A stretch of 64,000 bases of DNA from Niabella sp. (GTDB taxonomy: Bacteria; Bacteroidota; Bacteroidia; Chitinophagales; Chitinophagaceae), in NCBI RefSeq assembly GCF_030150205.1, contig NZ_JASLGT010000016.1, positions 124,001 to 188,000 on the forward strand, given 5' to 3'. How positions within the stretch are numbered: the first letter of the stretch is position 1; each line of letters begins with the position of its first letter. A program made the position numbers and the translations under genes. Below, in pieces: positions 1-9,443 of this stretch. The notes below the pieces were generated by a model. It did not search any database. It saw nothing but the letters and a program-made list of their open reading frames with translations, and was not told the origin of the DNA.

Positions 1-441
1 GGTAAAAGTTTAGCTGAAAAACTGGGCAGCCCAAGTTTTCAGATAGGACAATACCAGGACTATGTGGCTATCCGGTATGCAGATGTGTTGTTGATGGCGG
101 CAGAATTAGGGTCCGCTAATGCACAAGCCGATTTCGATGCAGTGCGTAAAAGAGCATTGGGTGCCGGCTTTGTTCAAACCCCGGTAAGCCAGGCCGGCAT
201 TATGGCCGAAAGAAGACTGGAGTTTGCCGGTGAGGGCATCCGTTACTGGGATCTGCTCCGGCAGGGGGTAGACGCAGCAGCTTCAACGATCGCTGAAACT
301 ACAACGCTGCTCAATGGAGGGGCGCCGGCAACCGTAACCATTGCTGCGGATAATATAAAAGCTACAAAGGGACTGTCTCAAATACCCAATAACCAGATCT
401 CATTGTCAAATGGGGTCCTGAAACAAAATGCCGGCTGGTAA
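1..441 (+). CDS. RagB/SusD family lipoprotein, C-terminal part (truncated by window edge)
   Basis: The reading frame is open from the first base and ends at 441, so only about the last 146 residues are present. The segment YVAIRYADVLLMAAELG, followed by an AERRLEFAGEGIRYWDLLR stretch, is the conserved end of SusD proteins, where the late helices pack and the family reads RR-x-E-F-x-GEG-x-R-x-x-DL-x-R. SusD proteins are outer-membrane lipoproteins that cap a SusC transporter and bind glycan. Its SusC partner should lie just left of the window. Because another complete SusC/SusD pair follows, this is the distal gene of a first pair in a doubled transport locus. Confidence 0.93.
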   Translation, partial: GKSLAEKLGSPSFQIGQYQDYVAIRYADVLLMAAELGSANAQADFDAVRKRALGAGFVQTPVSQAGIMAERRLEFAGEGIRYWDLLRQGVDAAASTIAETTTLLNGGAPATVTIAADNIKATKGLSQIPNNQISLSNGVLKQNAGW

Positions 442-468
442 TTCGTTGAACCAATAAAATTGTTTGTC

Positions 469-1293
469 ATGAAAAAAATATCCAGGATATCTCTCTTTTT
501 TTTAGGGCTCATCATGCTGTTTACGGCTTGTAAACCAGATGTTGCAGGCCTGGGCCCTGTATTAAATAAAACGGATCTTAAATTTTCCGTAACACCCGAT
601 CCGGCAAATCCCAATAATTTCATTTTACAAAGCCTTACGCCCAATGTAACGCCCTATTGGGTAACCCCAACCGGTAAGTCGATCCGCGTAACAGATACGA
701 TGAATTTTCCTTTCCCGGGTACAGATACCATTTATTACAGTGTTGAAAGCGCAGGTGGAATGGTAACCGCAGATCCTTATGTAGTGACTGTTTCCACTAT
801 TGATGCCCAAACGGTAAGCGACCCGATGTGGATCAATCTTACCGGGGGGCTGGGAAAATCTAAAACATGGAAGCTGGATGTAAATGCAGCCGGTGCCAGT
901 AAATATTTTAATGGGCCCGTCTATTTTGCAGGAGCGAATTATAGCTGGGAATGGGACGCCAGCTGGTTCGACTGGGTAATGCCTGCGGGTGATTATGGCA
1001 CCATGACATTTGATTTAATAGGCAATGCCAATTTAAAGGTGAATAATACAATGGCGCCCGCTTTATCAGGAACAGGAAAGTTTATGCTGAATGTCAAAAA
1101 CAAAACCCTGTCCACTTTTGGCACAGATGTGCTTCATGATCAAAAAAATCAGGGTAACCAAATACCGAACTGGAGAGGTGGTTTGCTGGTTAAATCACTG
1201 ACGGCTGATCAATTGCAACTGGTTGCTGTCAATAAAGACGGAACCTGGGTGATCTATAACTACATTTCCCAAAACTATTATGATACACATTAG
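469..1293 (+). CDS. PUL surface lipoprotein of unknown fold (SusE/SGBP-like position)
   Basis: A 274-residue protein with a lipoprotein signal ending in a lipobox at about Cys21 (LFTAC). An in-frame TTG lies three codons upstream, but the ATG at 469 gives a normal signal peptide and is preferred. Residues 30-110 look like a beta-sandwich repeat of the PKD or SusE kind. The rest is rich in Trp, Tyr and Gly (for example YSWEWDASWFDW near residues 160-170), as in surface carbohydrate-binding proteins. It sits 27 bases after the first SusD and 39 bases before a new SusC, the usual slot for an accessory surface glycan-binding protein. I do not recognise a named family, so the function is inferred from export signal and position. 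Confidence 0.75.
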   Translation: MKKISRISLFFLGLIMLFTACKPDVAGLGPVLNKTDLKFSVTPDPANPNNFILQSLTPNVTPYWVTPTGKSIRVTDTMNFPFPGTDTIYYSVESAGGMVTADPYVVTVSTIDAQTVSDPMWINLTGGLGKSKTWKLDVNAAGASKYFNGPVYFAGANYSWEWDASWFDWVMPAGDYGTMTFDLIGNANLKVNNTMAPALSGTGKFMLNVKNKTLSTFGTDVLHDQKNQGNQIPNWRGGLLVKSLTADQLQLVAVNKDGTWVIYNYISQNYYDTH

Positions 1294-1332
1294 AAAAGCA
1301 TTTCATTAACCACCATTTCTAAAAGAGCTTGT

Positions 1333-4300
1333 ATGGAAAAAGAAACGATACGCTTGTTAAAACGCCTGCCGGCAGCTATTTTATGCATATTGCTGCTGGT
1401 GGGTACCACGGCATTTGCGCAAACAAAGATCAGCGGAACGGTTACCGATAACCTGAAGAAACCCATTGCCAGCGCTACCATTCACGTGGTAAAAACCACG
1501 CGTTATACCACAACAGATAGCACCGGTAGCTTCAGTATTGAAGCCGGCAAAGGCGAGGTCATTGTCATCAGCCATATTGGCTATACACAAAAGGAAGTGC
1601 CGGTTACCTCGAACAGGCTGAATATTCAGCTGGAAACAACCGATAACCAATTGGAGAATTTAGTGGTAATTGGCTATGGAAAAGTCAGGAGAAAGGATCT
1701 TACCGGATCGATTTCTTCCATCTCCGGGGATGAATTGCGCAAAACGCAGCCGTCTACATTCGACCAGGCTTTGCAGGGAAAAGTAGCAGGGGTAATGGTA
1801 CAGCAGATCTCCGGTCAGCCCGGAGGGGGCGTATCTATACAGATTCACGGCGTTTCATCTGTAAACGGAAACAATTCTCCTTTATATGTGATCGACGGAG
1901 TGGTGATTGCACCACCGGGTAATCCGGGTGCTGGTTCAAACCCTTTAAATACAATCAACCCTTCCGAAATTGAATCGATCGATGTATTAAAAGATGCTTC
2001 GGCAACGGCCATCTATGGTTCGCAGGCAACCAATGGTGTTGTTGTTATTTCAACAAAACGGGGCAGGTCCGGTCCGCCCACCATCACCTACGATAACTAT
2101 TTTGGTTATCAGCAATTGCCCAAAAGATTACCGGTGGTTGATCTGCCGCAGTTTGCCTCATTACTGAATGCCAGGGCTGCGGTTTGGGGTTTTGATGCCC
2201 GTCCGGAATTTGCCAATCCCAAATATTTAGGAGCCGGCACCGATTGGCAGGAGGCATTATTCCGCAGCGCGCCGATGCAAAATCATAACCTGGCTATAAA
2301 CGGGGGCGACGCAAGAACGCAATATTTATTATCATTATCCTATTTCAACCAGGATGGCATAGCGCTTGGGTCAAACTTTAAAAGATATTCGGTGCGCCTG
2401 AATCTGGATAACAAAACCACCAGCTGGCTTAAAATAGGAACCAGTTTGCAATTGGCGCATATAAACGAAGCGGTATCTACCACATCAAACAGTGTCATCA
2501 ATACCGCGCTTAGTTTAACACCGGATATTCCCGTAAAAAATCTCGACGGCAGCTGGGGCGGCGTTACCAATACTTCGGGATGGGTAACGCCCGTGCCCAA
2601 CCCCGTAGGGCTTGCTGCTTTAAATTCGGATAACAGGAGAAGAAACCAGTTGTTTGGTAATGTGTATGCTGAAATCCAGTTTTACAAGGACCTGTCTTTA
2701 AGAAATGAGGCGTCCGGTAATTTTGATTTTGCAACTGAAGACATTTTTCATCCAACCTACACGTTTGGAAAAGTACAGAATACCGTTAATTCCGCATCCT
2801 ATGCTTCCAATCAGAATATTTACACAGTTGTACGAAATTATTTTAACTACAATCATTTATTTAACAAGCGATACAATATAAGCGCCACAGCCGGGCACGA
2901 AGCGCAGTTAACGACCTTCGAAAATGTTTCCGCTTCAAGGCAGAATTTTCCTTCCAATAATGTAAAATCCATCAGTGCAGGAGATGCCACTACCGCTGCC
3001 AATAGCGGGGTAAAAGGCTCGGGCCCAGCACTGGAATCTTATTTTGGGCGCTTAAGCCTTACGGTGAACGATAAATACCTGCTTACGGGGAACCTGCGTC
3101 GTGATGGGTCTTCCAACTTTGCCGAAGGCAGGCGTTGGGTTACCACCTACTCAGGTGCCTTCGCGTGGAAGCTGAATAATGAACGCTTTTTAAAGAGCGT
3201 GTCATTTATCAATGAATTAAAACTGCGCTTGGGTTATGGCGTTACCAATAACCAGAACATACCTCCTAATATGTACACCACGTTGCTTACAGCTGTACAA
3301 ACTGCCTTATCGGGTGCGTCGCAGTTCCAGTCCAATTTAGCCAACCCCTTTATTTCCTGGGAAAAAACAAACAATGCAAATGCCGGGTTAGACGGAACAT
3401 TTTTAAACTGGAAAATAAATTTTTCGTTAGATGTTTATAACCGTAAAACAGATGGGCTGTTATTAGCACTTCCGTTGCCCTTATTTTCGGGTACTACCAC
3501 CGGTTGGTCGCCCGGGGCCATGGCTGCGCCTATTGTAAATATCGGTTCAATGAGCAATAAAGGCTTTGATTTCAGAATCGGTACTACCAATATCAGCAGG
3601 AAAAACGTTACCTGGAAAACAGATTTTACGCTTTCCTATATTGAGAATAAAGTAGTCAGCTTAGGCTCCGGTGGCACTTCGGCCAATATCCCCCAGTCTT
3701 TAAACGGTTATGTTTTTGGCAAAACGGTTGTGGGAAAACCGATGGGCGCATTTTACGGCTACAGGTTTGACGGGGTGTTTGCTAAGCCGGAAGATTTTAA
3801 AACGCATGCCCTGCCGGTAGATCAAAGCGGCAATCCTTACCCGGTGTCTCCAAATGGTGGCGGTATCTGGTATGGCGACCGCATGTATAAGGATCTGAAT
3901 GGCGATGGCGTTATTGATACCAAAGATCAAACCTATCTGGGGTCTCCTTTGCCTAAATATCAGTTTGGGTTTAATAATACGTTGAACTATAAAAATTTTG
4001 ACTTTAATATATTCTTTACCGCCAGCGTAGGCAATAAGGTGTTGAACCAGCTGAAGATTTCGCAAAACAATCCCCAAAACAATACGTCTTATTTCACGCC
4101 GGTATTGGATTATGCCGTTGTTGCCATGAAAGATCCCAATGGATCAACAACCGATTATACTAATTTCTATGTTAAAAACCCGGATACATGGATCGTTGGC
4201 CTGCGTAATGATAATACCAATGAAAACAGCCGCCCTTCCGATCTGTTTATAGAAGACGGGTCATTTATCCGCTGCAAAACGATGTCGTTAGGATACCGGT

Positions 4301-4503
4301 TTTCCGAAAAACTGCTGTCCAGGGTACATGTAAATACCTGCCGGGTATACGCCACGGTATCCAATGCTTTTATGATTACAAAGTATAGCGGCATGGATCC
4401 TGAAATCGGATCCTGGAACCCATTACAGGCAGGATGGGATAACGGCTATTATCCGCAACCAAGGGTGTTTACTGTTGGGGTTAATATTGGTTTAAATAAA
4501 TAA
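1333..4503 (+). CDS. SusC/RagA family TonB-linked outer membrane transporter
   Basis: A 1056-residue TonB-dependent glycan importer. It has a signal peptide (about 1-29), a CarboxypepD-regulatory-like domain (about 32-105, starting KISGTVTD), a TonB-box region reading LVVIGYGKVRRKDLTGSI, a plug domain (about 125-245, with PLYVIDGVVI and ATAIYGSQATNGVVVI), and a long beta-barrel ending in an amphipathic strand. These features and the length are typical of SusC. It imports oligosaccharides released at the surface and should form a complex with the SusD encoded 168 bases downstream. The intervening gap carries the palindromic repeat described at 4531. Confidence 0.97.
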   Translation: MEKETIRLLKRLPAAILCILLLVGTTAFAQTKISGTVTDNLKKPIASATIHVVKTTRYTTTDSTGSFSIEAGKGEVIVISHIGYTQKEVPVTSNRLNIQLETTDNQLENLVVIGYGKVRRKDLTGSISSISGDELRKTQPSTFDQALQGKVAGVMVQQISGQPGGGVSIQIHGVSSVNGNNSPLYVIDGVVIAPPGNPGAGSNPLNTINPSEIESIDVLKDASATAIYGSQATNGVVVISTKRGRSGPPTITYDNYFGYQQLPKRLPVVDLPQFASLLNARAAVWGFDARPEFANPKYLGAGTDWQEALFRSAPMQNHNLAINGGDARTQYLLSLSYFNQDGIALGSNFKRYSVRLNLDNKTTSWLKIGTSLQLAHINEAVSTTSNSVINTALSLTPDIPVKNLDGSWGGVTNTSGWVTPVPNPVGLAALNSDNRRRNQLFGNVYAEIQFYKDLSLRNEASGNFDFATEDIFHPTYTFGKVQNTVNSASYASNQNIYTVVRNYFNYNHLFNKRYNISATAGHEAQLTTFENVSASRQNFPSNNVKSISAGDATTAANSGVKGSGPALESYFGRLSLTVNDKYLLTGNLRRDGSSNFAEGRRWVTTYSGAFAWKLNNERFLKSVSFINELKLRLGYGVTNNQNIPPNMYTTLLTAVQTALSGASQFQSNLANPFISWEKTNNANAGLDGTFLNWKINFSLDVYNRKTDGLLLALPLPLFSGTTTGWSPGAMAAPIVNIGSMSNKGFDFRIGTTNISRKNVTWKTDFTLSYIENKVVSLGSGGTSANIPQSLNGYVFGKTVVGKPMGAFYGYRFDGVFAKPEDFKTHALPVDQSGNPYPVSPNGGGIWYGDRMYKDLNGDGVIDTKDQTYLGSPLPKYQFGFNNTLNYKNFDFNIFFTASVGNKVLNQLKISQNNPQNNTSYFTPVLDYAVVAMKDPNGSTTDYTNFYVKNPDTWIVGLRNDNTNENSRPSDLFIEDGSFIRCKTMSLGYRFSEKLLSRVHVNTCRVYATVSNAFMITKYSGMDPEIGSWNPLQAGWDNGYYPQPRVFTVGVNIGLNK

Positions 4504-4530
4504 GCGTCTGTTTAAACTTTAATAAAATGA

Positions 4531-4656
4531 CTTATTGTAAACAGTATAGGACTAAAATAACCATTAAGGAATTAAGAATCATAAAGCAATAGGCAGACTT
4601 AACTATTCTTAATGTCTTAATGGTTTTCAAAAATAAATTTTTAAACAAGTGCTGAA
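4531..4656. repeat. Palindromic about 120-bp dispersed repeat, copy 1
   Basis: Between susC and susD. The core from 4559 to 4625 is an imperfect palindrome: the left arm starts AACCATTAAGGAATTAAGAA and the right arm ends TTCTTAATGTCTTAATGGTT, so RNA from either strand would fold into a long hairpin. A tail of the type AAATTTTTAAACAAG follows directly before the next gene. The left flank (CTTATTGTAAACAGTATAGG) matches the flank of the tandem copies near 15340. Related copies lie at 11001 and 15241-15690. It could tune susC/susD mRNA decay or be a non-autonomous mobile element. Confidence 0.85.
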
Positions 4657-4671
4657 TTAAAATTGAACACA

Positions 4672-6261
4672 ATGAAACATATATATAGATTCATTTTGGT
4701 TATGTTCGCCACTGTCGCATTGGGGGCTTGCAGCAAGAGTTTTCTCGACCGGCCATCCCAATCGCAGATCAGTGCGGATAATTTTTACAAAACCACAGCT
4801 GACTTGCGCCTGGCAACCGCCAGCTTATATGGCGGCCCTACCTGGGGCATATGGCATCACGCTGCCTTTTTACCGCTGGGCGATATTTTAAGCGGGAATG
4901 CTTATTTTCCCTGGAATGGTGATTGGGTACAACTGTACACCCGTACCATAACAGCCGGCAACAGTGTGATGCAGGGCGGGTGGACAGGGCTCTACAATAT
5001 CATTGGCCAATGCAATACCACGATTAATGCCATTCAACAAAAAGCGGATGCGTCTATCAGTCTTTCAGATAAAAATGCGGCAATTGGCGAAGCAAAATTT
5101 ATCCGGGGTGTTGCTTATTATTACCTCGCTATGTTGTGGGGTGCCGTGCCCATTATTGAAGATAACAGCAAGCTGATACAACAACCGCTGCTGAACCGCA
5201 ATATTGTTGGCGATGTCTATAAGTTTATTGCCAGGGACCTGACGTTTGCAGCACAGGCCCTGCCTGTAACGGATGCCACGGGCAGGGTAACCACCTGGTC
5301 GGCGCAGGGGATGCTGGGAAAAGTATATCTGACCATGGCAGGGTTAGGGCAATCCGGTGGAACGCGCAACCAGGCCTTATTAGACAGCGCGGCAAAATAC
5401 GCCGGCAATGTTTGTAAAAACAGCGGGCTTGGTTTACTGCCCAATTATTATAACCTGTTTCGCACCCAGTACAATGATAATCCGGAATCATTATTTGCGT
5501 TGCAATGGGCAACAGGGCCGGCTGTATCCTGGCAGGCAGGTAATCTACTGCTTACGTATTCGCCCTCCAATGATATCAACCCGCAGCAGAATGGCGCCTG
5601 GACGCCGTTGCAGCCTACCTATGATCTGTATCTGAATTATACCGCGGATGATAGTATAAGAAGAAAAGCAAGCTTTATGCTTAACAAGGATTTTTATCCC
5701 GAATTAAATGCTGCCGGTGGCGGATTCACTGCTAACGGGCAATACATGAAAAAGCATATCATCGGCAATGAAAAAGATAACAATGCGCCAACCATGACCT
5801 TTACGGCGTCTATAGAGCACGATGCATTGCTGCGCTTAGCCGATGTGTACCTGGTTTACGCCGAAGCCAGATTGGGCAATAATGCGGCCACCGCCGATGC
5901 GGATGCCCTGCATTATTTTAACGAGGTAAGGACCCGGGCAGGTATAAGCCTGGTGACAACCATAAACATGGATAGTATCATTAAGGAAAGAAGGATCGAG
6001 TTTGCTTTTGAAGGCCAGTTTTGGTTAGACCTGGTGCGGCTTTCATACTGGAACCCGGTTAAAGCGGTGAACTTTATCAATAACCAGCAGCGTGTTACCA
6101 TTACCGACAGCAGCGGGGTGATGACCCCCACGCCTGCAGGTCAAACCGGCGGACCAACGCCGATTGTTCCGGCAACCATTTCAGCATTTACCTTACAACT
6201 GCCGGCATCGGAAGTGGCTACCGATCCTAAATTGTTAGACCCACCGGTACCGTATTATTAA
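4672..6261 (+). CDS. RagB/SusD family nutrient-uptake lipoprotein
   Basis: A 529-residue SusD homologue. A TTG at 4663 is in frame, but the ATG at 4672 begins a clean lipoprotein signal with lipobox LGAC (Cys20) followed by SKSFLDRPSQSQIS, the normal SusD start. TPR-like helical segments follow (for example FIRGVAYYYLAMLWGAVPII near residues 140-165). The conserved end includes LLRLADVYLVYAEARL and IIKERRIEFAFEGQFWLDLVRL. It caps the SusC encoded just upstream and binds glycan at the cell surface. Confidence 0.96.
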   Translation: MKHIYRFILVMFATVALGACSKSFLDRPSQSQISADNFYKTTADLRLATASLYGGPTWGIWHHAAFLPLGDILSGNAYFPWNGDWVQLYTRTITAGNSVMQGGWTGLYNIIGQCNTTINAIQQKADASISLSDKNAAIGEAKFIRGVAYYYLAMLWGAVPIIEDNSKLIQQPLLNRNIVGDVYKFIARDLTFAAQALPVTDATGRVTTWSAQGMLGKVYLTMAGLGQSGGTRNQALLDSAAKYAGNVCKNSGLGLLPNYYNLFRTQYNDNPESLFALQWATGPAVSWQAGNLLLTYSPSNDINPQQNGAWTPLQPTYDLYLNYTADDSIRRKASFMLNKDFYPELNAAGGGFTANGQYMKKHIIGNEKDNNAPTMTFTASIEHDALLRLADVYLVYAEARLGNNAATADADALHYFNEVRTRAGISLVTTINMDSIIKERRIEFAFEGQFWLDLVRLSYWNPVKAVNFINNQQRVTITDSSGVMTPTPAGQTGGPTPIVPATISAFTLQLPASEVATDPKLLDPPVPYY

Positions 6262-6288
6262 TTCATGTGATCAATAAAAAATAATAGT

Positions 6289-7812
6289 ATGCAAAATAGA
6301 TTAAACCCGGGCTTCCTGCTTTGCTGCCTTTCAGCGGCGTTTATTTTCCTGTTGCCGGCCTGTAAAAAAACAGCCACATCGGAATCTGCCCCTGTAATCA
6401 CAGCTGTAAGAAATTATGCCGCTTCCCCGGCGGATACCATGCTGAATAGCCTGGCCGCCAATGGTCAATGGGTGGTTATTACCGGCCGGCACCTGCAGAA
6501 CGCTGTAAACATTCGTTTTAACGGGGTGCCCGCATCTTTCAATAGCGCGTTACTGGCGCAGGATAATGCCGTAGTACAGATCCCCGCTATTTCATTTACA
6601 ACAATGGATACCAGCAAGCTTTATACCATCGAGTACACAACAACCGCGGGTACCACCATCTTTAATTTTAAGTTAGGACCGGCGGCGCCTGTGATTACGG
6701 CCATCTCAAATGTATTTGCCAACCCGGGCGATTCCGTGTTTCTTTACGGTACGGATCTTGTTTTAGGCCAGCATTTATCTTATGGTGGCGCAACGATTAC
6801 ATCCTTCAGGTCCAATCTGGAGGGCACATCGCTTGGTTTCATTATGCCCAACCCTGCACCCATCTCGGGGAATGTGATATTTACCGGCAAAAGCGGCACC
6901 GTTGATTTTAAAATTTTAGCATTGCCCACCATCACCGGCCTGTCGAATGCAAATGCCCGGGCCGGCGATTCCGTTTATATTTATGGAACCTATCTTAAAG
7001 GGATACAAACGCTAAGTTTTGCAGGTACCCATATTGCGGCATACGCTTCAGCAGACGATGGTAGCGCCGTTGGTTTTATAATGCCCGCCATTGCGCAGGA
7101 GGGCCCGGTTTCCGTTACCACAAGTTTTGGCACCGCTACTACGGTGTATCATGTGAATACGGTTGCCAGCGGATCCACCACGGGGTTATTGGCCAATATG
7201 GAATGGGGTGATTATTTTGGCTGGGGCTGGTGGGGTGGTGTGGCGCTGACCAGTGGCGATGCAAATTCCGGATGGCCTCCCTACAGCGCAGATTTTAATG
7301 GTGTACTGGGTTCAAACACCAGTATGTTTGCAGCCTATAATACCGGAGCCATGCAGAGCGGTGACGGAACGGCAGGGGATGGCAAGTATAATTTCCCCAT
7401 TGGTGAAAATCAATGGGTGCCCGCAGCAAATCTTTCTGATCCGGTGGATAGCTGGGCGCTCCAATTCGAAATAAGCGTTGCACATCCCTGGAATGGCGGT
7501 ACCCTATGCTTTGCGAATGGATTTGCCGGTAACTACATCGCCCGTTATGAACCCTGGCAGGTTGCTCCTTCGCGTACCGCTCCATTCTCAACCCGGGGCT
7601 GGATCACCGTTACCCTTCCTTTAACCGCATTCCGTGCCGCCGACCCAACCCTTGGCGTGGGAAAAGGTGCTCCGGCAACGGGTTTAACCAATCTCCTGGG
7701 CAGCAGCGGCAAAACAAGCCTGAGTATTTACCTGCATAATTTCAGTGGTGCAGCTACCTCAACCGGTTTTTATGCGGCATTGGATAATATCAGGGTCGTA
7801 AAAATTAAATAA
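6289..7812 (+). CDS. Surface glycan-binding lipoprotein with IPT/TIG domains (SGBP-B-like)
   Basis: A 507-residue lipoprotein (lipobox LPAC, Cys25). Three successive Ig-like IPT/TIG modules are visible, at about 35-125, 130-205 and 210-290. The last two share the signature PGDSVFLYGTDL or AGDSVYIYGTYL. The C-terminal 200 residues form a separate domain rich in Trp and Gly (DYFGWGWWGG, GWPPYSADFNG) that ends in ALDNIRVVKIK. This layout matches SGBP-B proteins of xyloglucan and mixed-linkage glucan loci, where Ig spacers hold the C-terminal binding domain away from the membrane. It lies 27 bases after susD, and the next gene encodes the endo-glucanase. Confidence 0.88.
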   Translation: MQNRLNPGFLLCCLSAAFIFLLPACKKTATSESAPVITAVRNYAASPADTMLNSLAANGQWVVITGRHLQNAVNIRFNGVPASFNSALLAQDNAVVQIPAISFTTMDTSKLYTIEYTTTAGTTIFNFKLGPAAPVITAISNVFANPGDSVFLYGTDLVLGQHLSYGGATITSFRSNLEGTSLGFIMPNPAPISGNVIFTGKSGTVDFKILALPTITGLSNANARAGDSVYIYGTYLKGIQTLSFAGTHIAAYASADDGSAVGFIMPAIAQEGPVSVTTSFGTATTVYHVNTVASGSTTGLLANMEWGDYFGWGWWGGVALTSGDANSGWPPYSADFNGVLGSNTSMFAAYNTGAMQSGDGTAGDGKYNFPIGENQWVPAANLSDPVDSWALQFEISVAHPWNGGTLCFANGFAGNYIARYEPWQVAPSRTAPFSTRGWITVTLPLTAFRAADPTLGVGKGAPATGLTNLLGSSGKTSLSIYLHNFSGAATSTGFYAALDNIRVVKIK

Positions 7813-7826
7813 CAAGCAGTCAAAAT

Positions 7827-7857
7827 AGGGCAAGGGGTTTCTACCCCATGTCCCTTT
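7827..7857 (+). terminator. Stem-loop after the surface transport genes, possible partial terminator
   Basis: A two-part stem (AGGG..AGGGG pairing with CCCC..CCC around a short loop) followed by TTTT lies 15 bases after the SGBP gene. The nearly 170-base gap and this hairpin would suit lower expression of the downstream enzymes than of the surface proteins. The U-run is short, so read-through or mRNA stabilisation is equally possible. Confidence 0.4.
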
Positions 7858-7981
7858 TAAAAAAACAAGAAGATGAACAACATGAAATGAGCATAAAAAA
7901 TTAGCGGGTTAAATTATATTCAAAACGATGATAATTTTTATGCGAATTCCATCTGACCATTAAAAAATAAAAAACGTACAG

Positions 7982-9430
7982 ATGAATAAACTCATTCTAA
8001 ATGCTGCAGTATTGATCACAGCGGCAACGGCAATCATTTCCTGCAGTAAAACAGCAGCTGCACCTCAGCTTACACTAACCAATCATACCGATACCATCGC
8101 CGCAACGGGGGGCATCAAAACCATTTCTTTTACCAGCAGCGATAAATGGAGTATCGATACAACCGGCCTGGGATGGTTGAAGATCAGCCCTGTTTCCGGA
8201 AACGCAGGCAATGCAACGGTACAAATAACGGTTACAGATGCCAACGCTACCGGGGCTTCCCGTTCAAAGCTGGTGTATGTAAGCGCAGATAACGGGCAGG
8301 CAAGGAGGGGGGTCATTTATCAGCATGCGCTTATTTATCCATCTTACAATACCAGCCCCAAAGCGCCCGATTCAACGGGGATGAGCACCGCGGTGCAACT
8401 GGCTGCCAAATTCAAACTGGGCTGGAACATCGGTAACACGATGGAAGCTCCGAATGGTGAAACCGGTTGGGGCAATCCCCAGGTAACAGCGTCCTATGTA
8501 AAGTTTGTAAAACAGCAGGGCTTTACAGCGATCCGCCTTCCATGCGCGTGGAACTGGACCCATCTGAGCGATGAAAAGACCGCAAAGATAGATCCCAACT
8601 GGCTCAACCGGGTAAAAGAAATTGTGGGGTATTGTGTAAACAATGACGTGTACGTTATGCTCAATATTCACTGGGACGGTGGCTGGCTGGAAAATAACAT
8701 CACGAAAGCAAAGCAGGATTCTGTTAATGCAAAACAAAAAGCATTCTGGGAACAAATAGCCACCGCTATGCGCGATTTTGATGAGCACCTGATGTTTGCC
8801 AGCGCTAATGAGCCGGCCGCCAATGATGCTGCGGCCATGGAAGTGCTGGCATCCTATCACCAAACCTTTGTGAGTGCCGTTCGCGCCACCGGCGGAAAAA
8901 ACAGCCACAGGGTGCTTATTGTGCAGGGACCCAATACCAACAGCGAATTGACCTACAACATCATGAATACACTCCCTGCAGACCCTACACCCAATCGCCT
9001 GATGGTGGAAGTGCATAACTATCTGCCATCCCAGTTTTGTTTTTTGAATGAAGATGTAAGCTGGGGTAAAATGGCATACTACTGGGGCAAAGGATTCCAC
9101 TCCACCATTGAGCCGGACCGGAATGCTACGTATGGGGAAGAGGATGCCCATATTGCCGATTACAACAGGATGAAAACAAAATTTGTGGATAAGGGCATAC
9201 CGGTTATCATGGGAGAGTATGGCGCATACCGGCGTGATCATTCTGCGCATGTTCCCAAAGACCTGGCCCTGCATAACGCTTCAGTAGACTATTGGATAAC
9301 CTTTACAACCAAAGAAGCATTGGCCCGTGGCATAAAACCGTTTTGGTGGGATACGGGCGGGGCTTTGGACCGGAGCAGTAATACCGTAAAAGACCAGCGA
9401 ACCATTGATGCGCTGAAGACTGCGCTTTAA
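7982..9430 (+). CDS. BACON-domain GH5 (subfamily 4-like) endo-glucanase/xyloglucanase lipoprotein
   Basis: A 482-residue enzyme with a lipoprotein signal (IISC, Cys21), so probably surface-anchored. A BACON beta-sandwich (about 28-118, including WLKISPVSGNAGNATVQITV) precedes a GH5 TIM barrel. The barrel shows GWNIGNTMEA, GFTAIRLPCAWN and VMLNIHWDGGW, characteristic of GH5_4. The acid/base is predicted as Glu277 (SANEP) and the nucleophile as Glu412 (IMGEYG). BACON-GH5 endo-xyloglucanases are the backbone-cutting enzymes of Bacteroides xyloglucan loci. That fits the neighbouring SGBP, fucosidase and galactosidase, although mixed-linkage glucan or mannan cannot be excluded. The GH39 gene starts 13 bases downstream, so the two are probably co-translated. 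Confidence 0.92.
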   Translation: MNKLILNAAVLITAATAIISCSKTAAAPQLTLTNHTDTIAATGGIKTISFTSSDKWSIDTTGLGWLKISPVSGNAGNATVQITVTDANATGASRSKLVYVSADNGQARRGVIYQHALIYPSYNTSPKAPDSTGMSTAVQLAAKFKLGWNIGNTMEAPNGETGWGNPQVTASYVKFVKQQGFTAIRLPCAWNWTHLSDEKTAKIDPNWLNRVKEIVGYCVNNDVYVMLNIHWDGGWLENNITKAKQDSVNAKQKAFWEQIATAMRDFDEHLMFASANEPAANDAAAMEVLASYHQTFVSAVRATGGKNSHRVLIVQGPNTNSELTYNIMNTLPADPTPNRLMVEVHNYLPSQFCFLNEDVSWGKMAYYWGKGFHSTIEPDRNATYGEEDAHIADYNRMKTKFVDKGIPVIMGEYGAYRRDHSAHVPKDLALHNASVDYWITFTTKEALARGIKPFWWDTGGALDRSSNTVKDQRTIDALKTAL

Positions 9431-9443
9431 AATACCCATACAA

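Noticed and set aside
8372..9274. A 300-codon open frame on the - strand opposite the GH5 gene
   Set aside because: It has no recognisable motifs, and the + strand frame encodes a complete GH5 with catalytic residues. It is a by-product of GC-rich third positions.
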